Shown here: in pieces, positions 8,722 to 19,621 of the stretch
Layout of the letters: each line of letters opens with the position of its first letter
Position numbering within the stretch: the first letter of the stretch is position 1
Assembly: GCA_039111635.1 (NCBI GenBank)
Contig: JBCAQO010000002.1
Span: 248,001 to 312,000, forward strand
Direction of reading: 5' to 3'
Source: Heterobasidion occidentale
Taxonomy: Eukaryota > Basidiomycota > Agaricomycetes > Russulales > Bondarzewiaceae
DNA length: 64,000 bases
Notes under the pieces: model-generated
Databases searched by the model: none
The model's input: only the letters and a program-made list of their open reading frames with translations
Told to the model about the DNA's origin: nothing
Made by a program: the position numbers and the translations under genes

Positions 8722-11700
8722 ATGGCAGACATTGCAGCTCCCCCTACGACAGTATCATCTGGAAGGGGCAAGCTCAGACTCCCCGATAATTTCGACGGAG
8801 ATAGGACACAATCACAGAAATTTATCATGAACTGCCTCCTCCTTTTCACAGTGGAATCAGACCGGTACAGGACGGATGAAGACAAGGTTTCCCTTGCCCT
8901 CTCGTGCATGAGATACGGAACAGCCGGCATATGGGCAGAAAATTTCCTAAAGAAGACAGTTGGGGCAGAGCCGCCTCAAGACCTCGGGACTTGGGCCGAT
9001 TTCCTTGTCAAGTTTAGACTTCAGTTCAAGGAAACAAACCTTACGGACAAGGCCCGAAGCGCTCTGATGTCCTTCTCTCAAGGGAAGATGACGGTGGACG
9101 AATACTCCAATCAGTTCGCCCTTATAGCCGCCGATGCCGACATCACCGACAAGGAACAAGTTCCTTACTTCCAGAGAGGGCTCGACCCAAGGGTCATGGA
9201 CAAGATCTATGACAAGGAAACACCGCCAAACGACACAATCCAAGACTGGATCAATACCGCCTGTGAAATAGACAGACGGGGGAGATACCACACTGAACGC
9301 GTCCAGATGTTTATCACCAATCTAGGGAAAGACGACATGCTCCTAGGAACAGATTGGCTGAAATACCACGACCCCTCCATCGGGTGGAGGCGCCGTGAGG
9401 TACACTTTGATCGATGCCCCGCAGACTGCCAACAACCATACGGTTTTACCAAGGCAAGGGAAGAGCCTACCAAAAAGGCATGGCTAGCGAAACTACGCGG
9501 CGACAAGGTTCCTCAGCGGACAAAACCGCATCTTGTCTCTGGGCCGGTAGGACCTTCGTGGACTTGGACTAAAGAACAATGGCGCCAAGTCCCAGCGAAG
9601 GAATGGAAATCCCGACTTCTGGAAACGCTCGAGCATAACTCCCTACAGGACAAGGCTCGGAAGTGGCTCGAGGACCGAAAAGCCGAAGAGGAGGAACGCC
9701 TGCGGACTTTGGAAAAGGACGCTCAGGGCAAAGCTCCAAGAAAAGTCGCCGAAAAAGCGCAAATATTGTTTGACTCCTCCGCAACGGATAGCAAAGGAGA
9801 ACCAGTCATTAGGAAGGTGGCTCCCGAACCCTCGGGGTTCGCTAGTTTTGACGAAGACCTAGAGGAGGAAATCGACACGACCAATCTAAAGGACCGTGTG
9901 CCGACAGAGTACCACTCCTACCTCGACATTTTCAGCGAGAGGCGATCGCAACGACTCCCCAAACACACGATCTGGGACCATGCGATAAATCTCAAACCGT
10001 TGTTTAAACCCCAAGCTCCAAGGATATTTCCCTTGAGCCCGGATAAACACGACGAGCTAGGAAAATTTGTCAAGGAACACCTTTCTAGAGGGACCATACG
10101 TCGGTCAACGGCACCTAGCGCAGCCTCTTTCTTTTTCATAAACAAGAAGGATGGAAAACTACGCCCGGTACAGGACTATCGCCACCTTAATGAACACACC
10201 ATTCGAGATGTCACCCCCCTGCCTCTGATCCAGGAACTCTTGGATATTATTCGAGGGGCAACGGTGTTCTCAAAATTGGATGTTCGGTGGGGATATAACA
10301 ATGTATGCATCAAAGAAGGGGACGAGTCCAAGGCAGCGTTCGTAACACCCCTAGGACTGTTTGAACCCACGGTAATGTTCTTTGGGCTGTGCAATTCCCC
10401 AGGGACCTTCCAGGCCATGATGAACATGATCTTTCAAGAACTCATCTTGGCCCGGAAAATTGCGGTATATATGGATGACATCCTCATCTTCACCAGGACC
10501 ACGGCAGAACACATCGTGATCGTTCGACAAGTTCTCCAAATCCTACGCGACAATGATCTGTATCTCAAACCAGAGAAATGCAAGTTCCACAAGGAAAAGC
10601 TGAACTACTTGGGATACACAATTTCAAAAGATCACGTCGCCATGGAAGATTCGAAGGTTGAAGCAATCCAGGAATGGCCCATCCCTCGCACAGTCAGAGA
10701 CATCCGTTCCTTCTCAGGTCTAGGAAATTTCTATCGGCGATTCATTGACAAGTTTTCCTTGATCGCGCGACCCCTACATGATCTCACCAAGAAGGACACG
10801 AAGTGGGACTGGACAACGAGTTGCCAACAGGCTTTTGATCGATTAAAGAAAGCTTTCGTCAGTCAACCCGTCCTAATATACCCCGACCCGATGCGCCCAT
10901 ACCGGCTTGTCACCGACGCCTCCCTCTCCGCATACGGTGCAGTCCTCTTACAGGAAGGACCTGATAATGACTGGCACCCAGTGGCATACCTCTCGGGCTC
11001 GTTTTCACCACCCGAAAGGAATTACGACGTACATGATCGTGAACTCCTGGCAATCATCAAGGCGCTGGAACACTGGAAACACTACCTTGAAGGTGCCAGG
11101 CACCCCTTTGAGGTCTGGACAGACCACAAGAACCTGGAACATTTTCAGACGGCGCGAGACCTATCAAGGCGACAAGTGCGCTGGAGTCTGTTTTTGTCCA
11201 GATTTGACTTCCAGCTCAGCTATAAAGCTGGAACGACTAACCACGCCGATGCTCTGTCCAGGCGTCCAGACCTTAGTGAGGGGGTGGAATCTGATAACAA
11301 GGCACAGACTCTGCTTCCGTCCAGACTTTTCACCGAGTCCAGCGAAACCCTGGTAGATTCCAGTGAAAGCATACACGTCAAGGCAACAGAAATTGTATCC
11401 TCGGACATCCTCTCCCTTATCCGACAGTCGCGCTCCGAACATGACTTGCTAGTGGATGTCTCCCTCAAGAAGCTTTTGGACAAAGGACCAAAAGCAATGA
11501 AAGGGCTCTTAGGGAAATGGACACACGAAGACGGTATCACAAGACGAGACGGTTACATATGTGTCCCAAGAGACGATCTCCTCCGGCGGACAATTGTCAA
11601 AGCACACCATGACACTAGGGCTACAGGACACCCAGGACAAACAAAAACCTTGGAATTGGTACAACGTCATTACTGGTGGTCAAACATGACCAAGTTTGTC

Positions 11701-12879
11701 CATCAATATGTGGATGGATGCGCGGTTTGCCAGTCCACCAAGAACCTTCCTCACAAGACCCATCCTCCAATCCACCCATTGGAAACTACGAACGTCCCTT
11801 GGCGTTTTATCTCCACCGACTTCGTAACAGACCTCCCGGAAAGCAGAGGGTACGATTCGATAAATGTGGTGGTGGACCAGGGCCTGTCAATAGGAATAGT
11901 CATAACCCCGTGCAAGAAGACAATCACGGCCGAGGAAACCACGACGCTCTTCCAGGATAACGTGTTCAAACGTTACGGTCTACCAACCAAAGTGGTCTCC
12001 GACAGAGGACCTCAATTTGCGGCCAAATTCACGCGAGAGCTATGGAAGGGCTTAGGAATCACTCCGGCCCTCAGCACGGCTTATCACCCCCAGACGGACG
12101 GAGAAACAGAATGGGTTAATCAAGAGATCGAGCAATTCCTGCGCGTATTCTGCAATTACCACCAAGATAACTGGGTGGATTTGATCCCCTTCGCGGAATT
12201 CTCCCATAACACCCGAAGACACTCCGCTACAGGGAAATCGCCATTTGAAGTTCTTTATGGATTCAACCCGCCGTATTCGGTGGACTCAGCGCTGGAGACC
12301 AAGGTGCCCGCAGTAACTGAACGCTTACAGTTAATCAAGGAAGTTCAAGAAGAAGCAGCTGCCAGCCTACAGATAGCGGCGCAGCACGCCAAAGACCGGG
12401 ACCTACACCGGAAACTTCCGCAGTGGGAAGTAGGAACCCAAGTTTAGTTAGAAGGAACACATATTCGGACAACTCATCCGAAGTTCAAACTGGCACCCAG
12501 GTGTTACGGTCCTTTCCAAGTGACCGAAAGAATTGGCCCCTTGGCTTATCGGCTGAAAATACCTGAAACATGGAAGATACATCCGGTATTTCATGCCTCC
12601 GTGCTCACCAAATATCATGAGACAGAAGCCCATGGAGAGAACTTTCCCAGACCAGCACCAGAGATCTTGAATGAAGAAGAACACTACGAAGTAGAGACCA
12701 TTCTAGATTCTAGGCGCCAGGGACGAGGAACCAAATACCTCGTCAAGTGGGTCGGATACCCCGAAGCGGATAACACTTGGGAACCCTTTGCCCTCCTCAA
12801 AGATTCGGCCGATGAGGCGCTTCGTGAGTTTCACGAAAGCTACCCCAACAAACCCCGACCAACGGCGATTAAGCTGTAA
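8722..12879 (+). pseudogene. Element A gag-pol polyprotein, internally deleted and interrupted
   Basis: Gypsy polyprotein. Residues 1-180 are the capsid-type Gag (LRLPDNFDGDRTQSQKF onward). At about residue 186 the reading jumps from Gag to the end of the protease region (HTERVQMFITNLGKDDMLLG): compared with element B, the CCHC zinc knuckle and the protease D-S-A motif are deleted, in frame. Reverse transcriptase follows (YMDD near residue 583), then RNase H (VTDAS, D732), integrase (HHCC zinc finger from H962; D1033, D1094, E1130 in D-D-35-E spacing) and a chromodomain (about 12690-12850, YLVKWVGYPEADNTWEP). A TAG at 12445-12447 replaces the TGG seen in element B and cuts off the integrase tail and chromodomain. 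Chromodomains of this group direct integration to heterochromatin. Confidence 0.93.
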
Positions 12880-12939
12880 AGGGGTATATAAAGAGGAGCG
12901 ACCTCCCTTTATCAAAAGCAAGGATATCCTCCCCAGCAC

Positions 12940-14319
12940 ATGTCCGACCACTCCTCTCTTGATTACTCCCCAGGACGTGCTATGCTCATCTATGAAGGAA
13001 CTACCTCTTCACCATCAAGGAACCCCTCACCAGACATCATTTTGGCCGTGGCCAACCCCGACACTAGACGACCTGGCCAAGGCGGCCACCCAGCGTCTTC
13101 AGAGGGAGTTTCCATACCAGTCTCCACCCGTCTCCCCATGCTCACTGCCGAAGATCGAACGGAACTACGAGCTTCATCTCGGATTGAGGGAACTCATGAC
13201 GAGCACGATGAGAGACGTCAAGAAGAAGGAAGACCCACTCCGCCAACGCCTCCACAACCGACGACAACGTTGGCTCAAGGAAACGCAAGACCGGAGACGA
13301 GAAGTAGCAGAGGACAAGGAAACCATGCAAATTTGGCAACGTCTACAGTTACTGAGGCAGGTATACGCGAACCAGCAGCGACTAGTGCATCGGCTGCCAG
13401 GACCAGAGGACCCCCTATCGGTAGTGGAGATCTGCACCCCCGAGAATTGGAAGGATTAGGGGATGCGCTGCTCCAGCGCACCACAATCTCGGCGGTAATA
13501 CAGATGGCCACAGCGCTAGCCTTACAGAGGCTCGCTAATTATTTCACAGGGCAACCAGGGAGCGAGAACAGTGACGTTCCCAGGCGCCTCGCAGACGCAA
13601 GCGACCAGGTCAGGCTTTTGGCCTATGCCAATGATCATCGAGCGGCCTCCTGGTATGCCAGAGGAAATAATGGGGCATACGCCCTACTCATCCATCCCGA
13701 CGAATTCTCCTCCTTCATCAACTTGGAGCTCCTACCTGCCCTCATCTCAAGCATGGATCCAGTATCCTCTCCTCACCCCCAGCCCGTTCGGATTAATCCA
13801 TTCCGCATCCAGCCTGAGGACGATGAAGCCAGCAGGACCGTGCCAGCGCCAATCAGTCGAGACACCGCTGTCCAGACAGAATATGTCTGGACCACGGTAC
13901 AACGACAGGCACGACGAGATCGAGAGGCCTTTCCTCCTGTATCGACAGGACAATCCACCGGGCAGGACGCCGGAGGCAGCAATGAGGAGCACCCTCCAAG
14001 GTACAGGAGGAACGAGAGACGAGGGAACCCGAGGACAAGAGCGACACCTGAACCCGGCCGAGACGGTCTTAGAAGAACTCGACCAAGAGATTCGCCGGCT
14101 CCAAACCGTCCTCGAGATAATCAAACTGAGGGAGCGCATCCTCACTTTGGCAGACGAACTCAAGTCCGCCAGCGACCAGCTCAGCGAACTGCTGCCTGGA
14201 CTCGAGCCGAATTAGACGCATGGAATGAGGTCGATAATGGGAATTACGACAACGCCGATCCATATTACCAACCCGACGAGGGATACGGAGATTTCGGGGA
14301 CATTGGCGGAGGATATTAG
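12940..14319 (+). CDS. Element A downstream ORF, frame 1 (459 aa)
   Basis: Not recognised; lies after the chromodomain where some Gypsy elements carry an extra gene. Residues 1-165 are Ser/Pro/Thr-rich. Residues 170-260 look folded (VIQMATALALQRLANYF, RRLADASDQVRLLAY, HPDEFSSFINLELLPALISS). The middle is basic and disordered, and the C-terminus is acidic and Tyr/Gly-rich. Element B has a homologue of identical length (459 aa). Only two changes are seen over about 84 residues of the folded part, whereas the first 165 residues differ at about 18 positions. No membrane segment or signal peptide, so not an obvious env gene. Confidence 0.6.
   Translation: MSDHSSLDYSPGRAMLIYEGTTSSPSRNPSPDIILAVANPDTRRPGQGGHPASSEGVSIPVSTRLPMLTAEDRTELRASSRIEGTHDEHDERRQEEGRPTPPTPPQPTTTLAQGNARPETRSSRGQGNHANLATSTVTEAGIREPAATSASAARTRGPPIGSGDLHPRELEGLGDALLQRTTISAVIQMATALALQRLANYFTGQPGSENSDVPRRLADASDQVRLLAYANDHRAASWYARGNNGAYALLIHPDEFSSFINLELLPALISSMDPVSSPHPQPVRINPFRIQPEDDEASRTVPAPISRDTAVQTEYVWTTVQRQARRDREAFPPVSTGQSTGQDAGGSNEEHPPRYRRNERRGNPRTRATPEPGRDGLRRTRPRDSPAPNRPRDNQTEGAHPHFGRRTQVRQRPAQRTAAWTRAELDAWNEVDNGNYDNADPYYQPDEGYGDFGDIGGGY
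12992..13459 (+). CDS. Element A overlapping ORF, frame 2, 5' part
   Basis: Open frame in the +2 register fully overlapping the 459-aa ORF; the frame is open from further upstream and this is its best internal ATG. It encodes a charged, coiled-coil-like protein (TPTLDDLAKAATQRLQREF, MRDVKKKEDPLRQRL, RRREVAEDKETMQIWQRLQ). Element B keeps the frame open, with about 11 changes where the overlapping frame shows about 18, so this frame looks the more constrained here. It could be separately translated or joined to the other frame by frameshifting. Confidence 0.5.
   Translation: MKELPLHHQGTPHQTSFWPWPTPTLDDLAKAATQRLQREFPYQSPPVSPCSLPKIERNYELHLGLRELMTSTMRDVKKKEDPLRQRLHNRRQRWLKETQDRRREVAEDKETMQIWQRLQLLRQVYANQQRLVHRLPGPEDPLSVVEICTPENWKD
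13571..14215 (+). CDS. Element A overlapping ORF, frame 2, 3' part
   Basis: Same frame as the 12992 ORF, 214 aa. The first 60 residues look like a shadow of the overlapping frame (seven changes against element B where the other frame has about two). The last 50 residues form a clear leucine-zipper-like coiled coil (LEELDQEIRRLQTVLEIIK, ILTLADELKSASDQLSELL) with only three changes. The element B counterpart is also exactly 214 aa. Confidence 0.45.
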   Translation: MTFPGASQTQATRSGFWPMPMIIERPPGMPEEIMGHTPYSSIPTNSPPSSTWSSYLPSSQAWIQYPLLTPSPFGLIHSASSLRTMKPAGPCQRQSVETPLSRQNMSGPRYNDRHDEIERPFLLYRQDNPPGRTPEAAMRSTLQGTGGTRDEGTRGQERHLNPAETVLEELDQEIRRLQTVLEIIKLRERILTLADELKSASDQLSELLPGLEPN

Positions 14320-15074
14320 ACAAGAGAGTTGAGGAACCCCTTGTCTCAGAAGGTGACGGAGAGGAAAGGACCCTCCGCACCACAGGTACCGGTTTCACGC
14401 ACAAGACACCGAAGTTTTTACGTCCTGCATGACGTTAAACTGTGAAAAGATAAGAAGCCAGGGGAAGTACCTGACTAATTATGCTTATTCTTTCAAGCTC
14501 CCCAAGACAAGACGGAGCGATGTTAACACTCTCACTGTCAAGAGGTATTCTGACAGGCGAATCGAGCGTCCCGCTTGGATCCCCAGTTTTACAGGACCCT
14601 TTCCACATTAGGAGGTCCTTTTAAAGGAAGTACTGGATCAACATGGGCGCAGATGCCAACTGCGAAACCAAAGGGGGCACTGATGGGAGAAGTAGTTCCC
14701 CTTGCCATCAAGTGTATCACTGGAGGGCTCCTTCCCCCTGCCAGCAAATATTGGCCCATAAAGATCAATACTTCAAGGAAGAAGAAGAGTGCCACTGGCG
14801 CAGAAGCCAACTGCAAAATCAAATGGGGCACTGATGAGAGGACTCCTCACCCTCTCAATCAAGCGTATCACTGGAGGGTTTCGATCGCCCTGCCAGAAAA
14901 TACAGGCCAAGGCCGACACCTTCTTCATTACATCCGCAACGATGTAAAACTACAAAAGGCTTGGTCCGCAATGACTATAAACTAGTTACCGTCCGGAACA
15001 ACGTTAAAGCTACCAAGGACCATCGGAGTGTGGTTGTATTCTGGCAGATGGTGGAAGGGAGGGCCTCTACCATT

Positions 15075-15176
15075 GCAGAACCCTGCCGACTGGGTCAAGG
15101 CGCTTCCATATTCCATACGCCTTACAGTAAAAGAATATGGGGTCGACACGGTTCAATTCCGTGCGAGGGGTTTGGG
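15075..15176 (+). ncRNA. tRNA-like structured segment
   Basis: A D-arm-like hairpin (GCC 15085-15087 with GGC 15099-15101, loop GACTGGGTCAA, resembling Ser/Leu tRNAs), an 8-bp stem CCATATTC/GAATATGG (15106-15113, 15133-15140) and a T-arm-like hairpin CACGG-TTCAATT-CCGTG (15147-15163) that nearly fits a Pol III B box. Element B and the 53.4 kb relic keep the layout. Not a functional tRNA gene: the acceptor stem is imperfect and the central loop is too long. Possibly a tRNA- or SINE-derived domain. Confidence 0.55.
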
Positions 15177-16447
15177 GACATGGAGCGGGTTGTCAGCCAT
15201 CCGACAGGACCACAACTACTCCATGGTGCGCCCAATCTACCCTTGAAGTCAGAAGCAAGGATTCCGCTTCAAGGGCCAGTCAAGAGGCAACTGGGATCGT
15301 GCCTCGGGTTGTTGACGTCCTCCATGATGGTAAACTGGGGTTGCCCTTTCCTTTACAGGGCCAACGTCCGAGAAGACATTAAACTACTGCTCCTTTTAGC
15401 ATAGGAGATGTTGATCGACATTGTTGTTGAAGCCACGATGTTGATCTAGTCCGCAATGACAATAAACTACCTGCTCCTTCAAGTATAGGAGATGTGGTTG
15501 ATGACTACGACCTTGGTCACCAACTAGTCCGAAATGACCTTAAACTACCCTCACCCCGGAGGATTAAATCTATCGAGGCTCGGGAGGTTCAAGCCAGGCG
15601 ATAGCGGACGTCCGCAAAGACGCAAAACTACGGACATCCGGCACGACAATAAACTACCAGAACATACCTTATGCTGACCCCAAATAATTACCGTCAAGGT
15701 GGATACCATGGTTTACTCAAGAAACCATGGGGTTCAAAGTCTATTCTTCAAAATCCTTACCTCGTGTTCAATACGCGGAGCGTGGCTGCATGCTCGCTCC
15801 CTTGTGACAAACAAACTCTGGACAAACACCAATCTCTAACCAGGACGGGCCACCGTATGGGGCTGACAGAGTTAGGGATCTTCAAAGGGGTCTTGCTGGA
15901 CTCAAGACAAGTCAAGAACTGTCTATTCTTGATAGGTTGGTGGGCCTAAGCCTTAGTAAAGCGATCAACCCACACACCTGGAGTCCCCCTCGATACCGGA
16001 GATCACGGAGATGAAGATCTATCCTGGAAACACTGAAGCATGGCTTTCGGCATTTTGGAAGAAGAACGACACACACCCATCCACAGACGAGTTTCTAACT
16101 CATCCATAAATCATTCGCACCAACACTTTCTTTGACACTGCCAGAAGACACTGGCTTATCAAACCTACCAGGGAGTCCTGGTCGAGTAGCTGCCTATCGA
16201 CTCTAGGAGTGTACTCACACAAAACGTGACGGTGAAGGAAGAACACCGAGGGCGACGCAGCCTGAATCAAACAGCTCAACGGAGATGGAAAACTCCTAGG
16301 CGTTGTAAACGACGTAAGTCGGTCTTCGCCCCAGAAAACGAAGTCGTACCAGAAGTCGCATCTGGTTTTACGGGTCAAGAAACAAATTGCTGGTGGAAAG
16401 ATGATGAGGCTCGTGGAGGCGAGTAGTCCCCTCAGGAGTTGGGACCT

Positions 16448-16457
16448 AGAAAGGGGG
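16448..16457 (+). promoter_or_regulatory. Polypurine tract
   Basis: 'agaaaggggg' just before the right LTR; expected primer for plus-strand DNA synthesis. Element B has the matching tract on the minus strand (36246-36256). Confidence 0.8.
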
Positions 16458-16460
16458 TAA

Positions 16461-17093
16461 TGTTATGACTTGACCGATCGGGGCCCGTCGGGGCTGGTCT
16501 ATCCGATGGTTCAAGCATCACATGCTAGGCGGCTCCACTACGGAGCATACACCAAGGTATTTGGCATGTCCTTATGGTCCGGCCGTACCGATGGTTCTTC
16601 AAGACATCGGTATAGGATATATGGGATGGGTCATGGGTACAGCGGAAGATAAGATAGGCACTCACATGCCATGGGCTTAGGGCTTATGGGTAAGCACCTC
16701 GTTGCACTAGGATGGATAGGTGCGACTGGAAAAGTACAAGAGTAGGCGCCGGCTGAGAAAGACGGCGACCACAGCTCTCCTGGGATGGGTACCCGGAGAA
16801 GCACATGGACTCTTACCCTAGACCCTATACAGTATATAAGGCCCATAGAATAGGCTGAGGATCTTCAGTCTATTCTCCTCGTTTGTTCGTATCTTCCTAT
16901 ACGGACACTTCGTTTACCACTGTCTTCCTACAGTGGAACCTTCGTTCCCTACCGTCTTCCTACGGTAGAATAATCATTGATTCTTCCTGTATCATTGCTT
17001 GATACAGTCGAGACCGTCCTCACCACTCAGCCCATCGTGCAACCTAGGGAAGGACCTGTTACTCTTGGGTTATCAAACGAGCAGTTCGTAACA
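16461..17093 (+). repeat. Element A right LTR
   Basis: 633 bp, TGTTATGACTTG to CGTAACA, uninterrupted. It carries the same TATA box, RNA start and leader hairpins as the left LTR and is followed by the target duplication ctaat (17094-17098). Confidence 0.93.
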
Positions 17094-17109
17094 CTAATAT
17101 GGAATCTGC

Positions 17110-17319
17110 TTGAGTTCTCTTCTGAAGACTGCTGCCACTCCTTCCTCAGCTTCAATATCTCCAATGGCCATTGATTCTAAACCTCGTGCCTCCACGCTTT
17201 CAAACGCACAGTTCAAGTATTGCCTCTCCATCATCCGCACGCTCAAAAAGCAGAACAACGCACCAAGCCAGTCAGATACAAAGCCACGTCAGGTAAACCA
17301 ATTATCGTCGAGGTCATAG
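17110..17319 (+). pseudogene. Possible bromodomain-protein fragment
   Basis: Short frame containing LSNAQFKYCLSIIRTLKKQN, which resembles the first helix of the bromodomain in Bdf1/BET-type chromatin proteins. The expected continuation (the ZA loop with a PVDP-type motif) is missing. Element A inserted just upstream. Low-confidence family call from one helix. Confidence 0.3.
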
Positions 17320-17574
17320 CGGGTGTCCGAGCAATTCCATGACTACTTAGTTCTAGGGCTGCCCATCTCCTGCCCACCTCTGTTTGCATGAAGAATGAAT
17401 GAGATGAGTCATATGGAAAAAAAGAGGCCGCCGAAGTGCGCAAGGCTGCCATGGCTGGCCATGCTCAACCACATGCGCCCAGTGCGCGCTAGCAGCGCTT
17501 AGCGCAAAGCAATTGCCTTGCGCTAGGCCGAGACGTTAGCGTAGAAGAAAAGATTGACAATGCGTGAAACGTAC

Positions 17575-18029
17575 CTTTGAGGTGATGGGGTAGAAACCAT
17601 ACTCTACCGGCTCGCCGAAAGCATGCCCAAGGCCTGCTTGATTGGTACTTGAGAGTGGCACAGAAATCATTGTGGGATCGGAGGAGGAAGGTTGAATCTG
17701 AACAGAGACAGACTGCGTCGTCGGCGGCTCTTCGTGGACTCGCCGTTCAAGACCTGTATATCATCAGATAGTGGTATTTAGTAGATGAATATGTGTGATT
17801 AGAGGCACTTACTGGCTGTATCAATCGAACTTGAGCTCGGAGAGCTGGAAGCCTGTGAGGTTGACTCGCCATGCGCAATAGACTCGTCGCATGGTGAGCT
17901 CAGATTGTCCGCCAGAGGGAGTGATTGTAGCCGGGTGTCGGTAGCACTGGGAGTGGTGCTCTCGCTTCTGAGAGACAGAACAAAAGTATCAGGAGGGAGA
18001 AATTTGAAGGGGTTATCGAGCTGTAGCAT
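17575..18029 (-). CDS. Unknown Ser-rich protein, 5' exons only
   Basis: Not recognised. The start at 18029 has a good context (accaccATG). Exon 17813-18029 joins 17575-17753 across an intron with GTAAGT...ACAG ends in correct phase, and the second exon ends at a proper GTACGT donor in phase 0. No further exon could be placed before element A, so the gene may have lost its 3' end. The product is Ser/Thr-rich (a Ser run near residue 65) and ends EPVEYGFYPITSK. It is divergent from the COG3 copy next door. Confidence 0.45.
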
Positions 18030-18087
18030 GGTGGTGAGAGGAAAGTTCAATGTCGACGTGTCCAAACACTGCTTGAACGACAAGGAA

Positions 18088-18173
18088 AGAAAGTCGTGTG
18101 GAAGTCGTGTGGAAGTGTGTGGAAGTCGTGTGAAAGTTGTGTGAAGTCGTGTGAAAGTTGTGTGAAAGTCAAG
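18088..18173 (+). repeat. Short tandem repeat
   Basis: Degenerate 'gtcgtgtgaaagtt' and 'gtcgtgtggaa' units, about seven copies, between the divergent unknown gene and the COG3 copy. Confidence 0.75.
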
Positions 18174-18419
18174 CATCAGGAAAAGCGCTTAAATCTGGTG
18201 ACGCCGGCGAATCCCGACATGGGCATGCATGCCCTGACAAGCACTGGTAAGCCTGGGTATGTTTTTTCTGCTCTCCCCATGCAGCTGAAGAGTGTCGCCG
18301 CCGTGAAAGCCGCTGTCGAGAAATCGTCTAGCACGTTCAGAGTGCGTCTGGCATCTTCAATGCCTTCGTGTCGCTCACTTTGTTTCCAGTTCCCACAAAA
18401 CGAGGCTGGTCCATCCCGT

Positions 18420-19621
18420 CCGTCCATGCCGCTTGCCTCATTGCCTTCAAAACTCCCATCGTCCCGCCCATCTACCCCAACTCCTTCTTCCCAATTCCAA
18501 GTCTCACATCTACACCCACCACACCCAATTTGCACTCCGGAACAATTCTACGACTGGCACGCCTCTCTCGACCGCGCCATTGCTCATGGACAGGAGGCTC
18601 ACTTCCGCGCCCATCTCGCTGCGCTCGCGCGGCACCTCGACTTGTGCGATTGACTGGTGGAGAGAGAGGAGGAGGTCGATCAGGAGATAACAAGGATGAT
18701 GGAAGAGTGGAGACGCGTTGAGGAGGGAGGCGAGAGTATGAAGGAGGCGTGCGAGAGGTTGTTGGAGGAACGGGTTAGTCTGTTAATCCGCACAACACGT
18801 TCTCTATCTCTGGATTTCTCCTGCTTTTTTATCAGAATCATCTGGCATATCAATATGTTTGCGGCTGATGATGACTTCATACGATCAGGATGCCCTCCTC
18901 GAGCTGCAAGACACACTTGGCGCCCGCCTCGACTACTTCGCCGAGCTCGAGCACGCGACCCGCAAGCTCAACCATCCGGGTGAGGCTCTCGTCCTTCAAA
19001 CGGACTTTTTGTATATGGTCGAGCGTGTCGATGTGTGCATAGAGTTTCTGAAGGGTCACGTATGGTCTCTCTCCCAATCATTTTCACACTGAGTCTCACA
19101 TTTACGCGCTGGTTCTTTCTAGAACAGCGCCATTACAAGGAAGCAGACATCTACCTTCTCCGTTTTGAGCAATGCATGACACGTGCTATGACCCTCGTCA
19201 AGATGTACGCCGTTGGTTTGCTTCGCGCGCTCGCGCAGGATGACGCGAGGCGACTTGGTGAGAATGTGTGGTTGCAGTCTTCTCTATGAATCTAAGCTGT
19301 TTGCTAACCTGTTCTTCACTTACATGACCGTCTCACGCATGACGGTCTAACCTCACAGGACGTGTCCCCTACTGCCCAGTATCACCTGCTCTATACACGT
19401 TTCGCAACCGTCGCTGCCACCTTGTCCCCGCTCCTCTCTGAGCTCGAGCACCGTGCCGCGGCACACCCGGCATCTCTGTCTTCCCTCCTCGATGAGTGCC
19501 ATGTTGCATACTTCAGCGCTCGGAGGAGCTTGTTGGTAGCTAGAATCGCGGAGGAGGTGAAAGGACTGGAGCCTGGGAGGGCTGGGCGGTTGGGTGGAAG
19601 ACATCTTGCCAAAGTGAAATA
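18420..19621 (+). pseudogene. COG3 (Sec34-like) N-terminal fragment
   Basis: Part of subunit 3 of the conserved oligomeric Golgi complex, a tether for retrograde vesicles. Readable pieces in order: CTPEQFYDWHASLDRAIAHG, RMMEEWRRVEEGGESMKEAC, ELQDTLGARLDYFAELEHAT, FLYMVERVDVCIEFLKGH, RHYKEADIYLLRFEQCMTRA and SPTAQYHLLYTRFATVAATL. Introns with GT-AG ends are kept (for example the one ending at 19127 before RHYKEA and the one ending at 19358). A TGA at 18651-18653 breaks the first exon (family has a polar residue; CGA to TGA fits). The frame stops shortly after EEVKGLEP, so the C-terminal half is absent. Confidence 0.85.

Larger units (their letters stand above)
14320..16460 (+). other. Element A 3' untranslated region with repeated motif
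   Basis: About 2.1 kb without a gene. It holds many degenerate copies of a motif close to TCCGCAATGACNNTAAACTA (for example around 14930-15000, 15450-15550 and 15610-15660), plus a direct duplication of about 110 bp (about 14640-14750 and 14785-14895, both containing 'tatcactggagg'). The motif recurs on the opposite strand in element B and in the 53.3-53.9 kb relic. Function unknown. Confidence 0.7.
6520..17093 (+). mobile_element. Element A: Ty3/Gypsy chromovirus LTR retrotransposon
   Basis: Complete element: LTR, self-priming site, gag-pol with C-terminal chromodomain, extra downstream ORFs, about 2 kb of structured 3' region, polypurine tract, LTR, 5-bp target duplication. Both LTRs begin TGTTATGACTTG and end CGTAACA; without the nested insertion the left LTR is 634 bp and the right 633 bp. 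They differ at roughly a dozen sites by eye, so the insertion is not very recent. The element is not autonomous as it stands: nucleocapsid and protease are deleted and pol carries a stop. Confidence 0.95.

Noticed and set aside
12940..14319. Retroviral-type env gene in the downstream ORF
   Set aside because: No signal peptide, membrane segment or furin-like site is visible in any of the frames.
15075..15176. A functional tRNA gene
   Set aside because: The acceptor stem has mismatches, the anticodon arm is replaced by an 8-bp stem with a 19-nt loop, and it sits inside a retrotransposon.
17330..17573. Third exon of the Ser-rich gene
   Set aside because: No acceptor followed by a convincing open frame could be found before element A.
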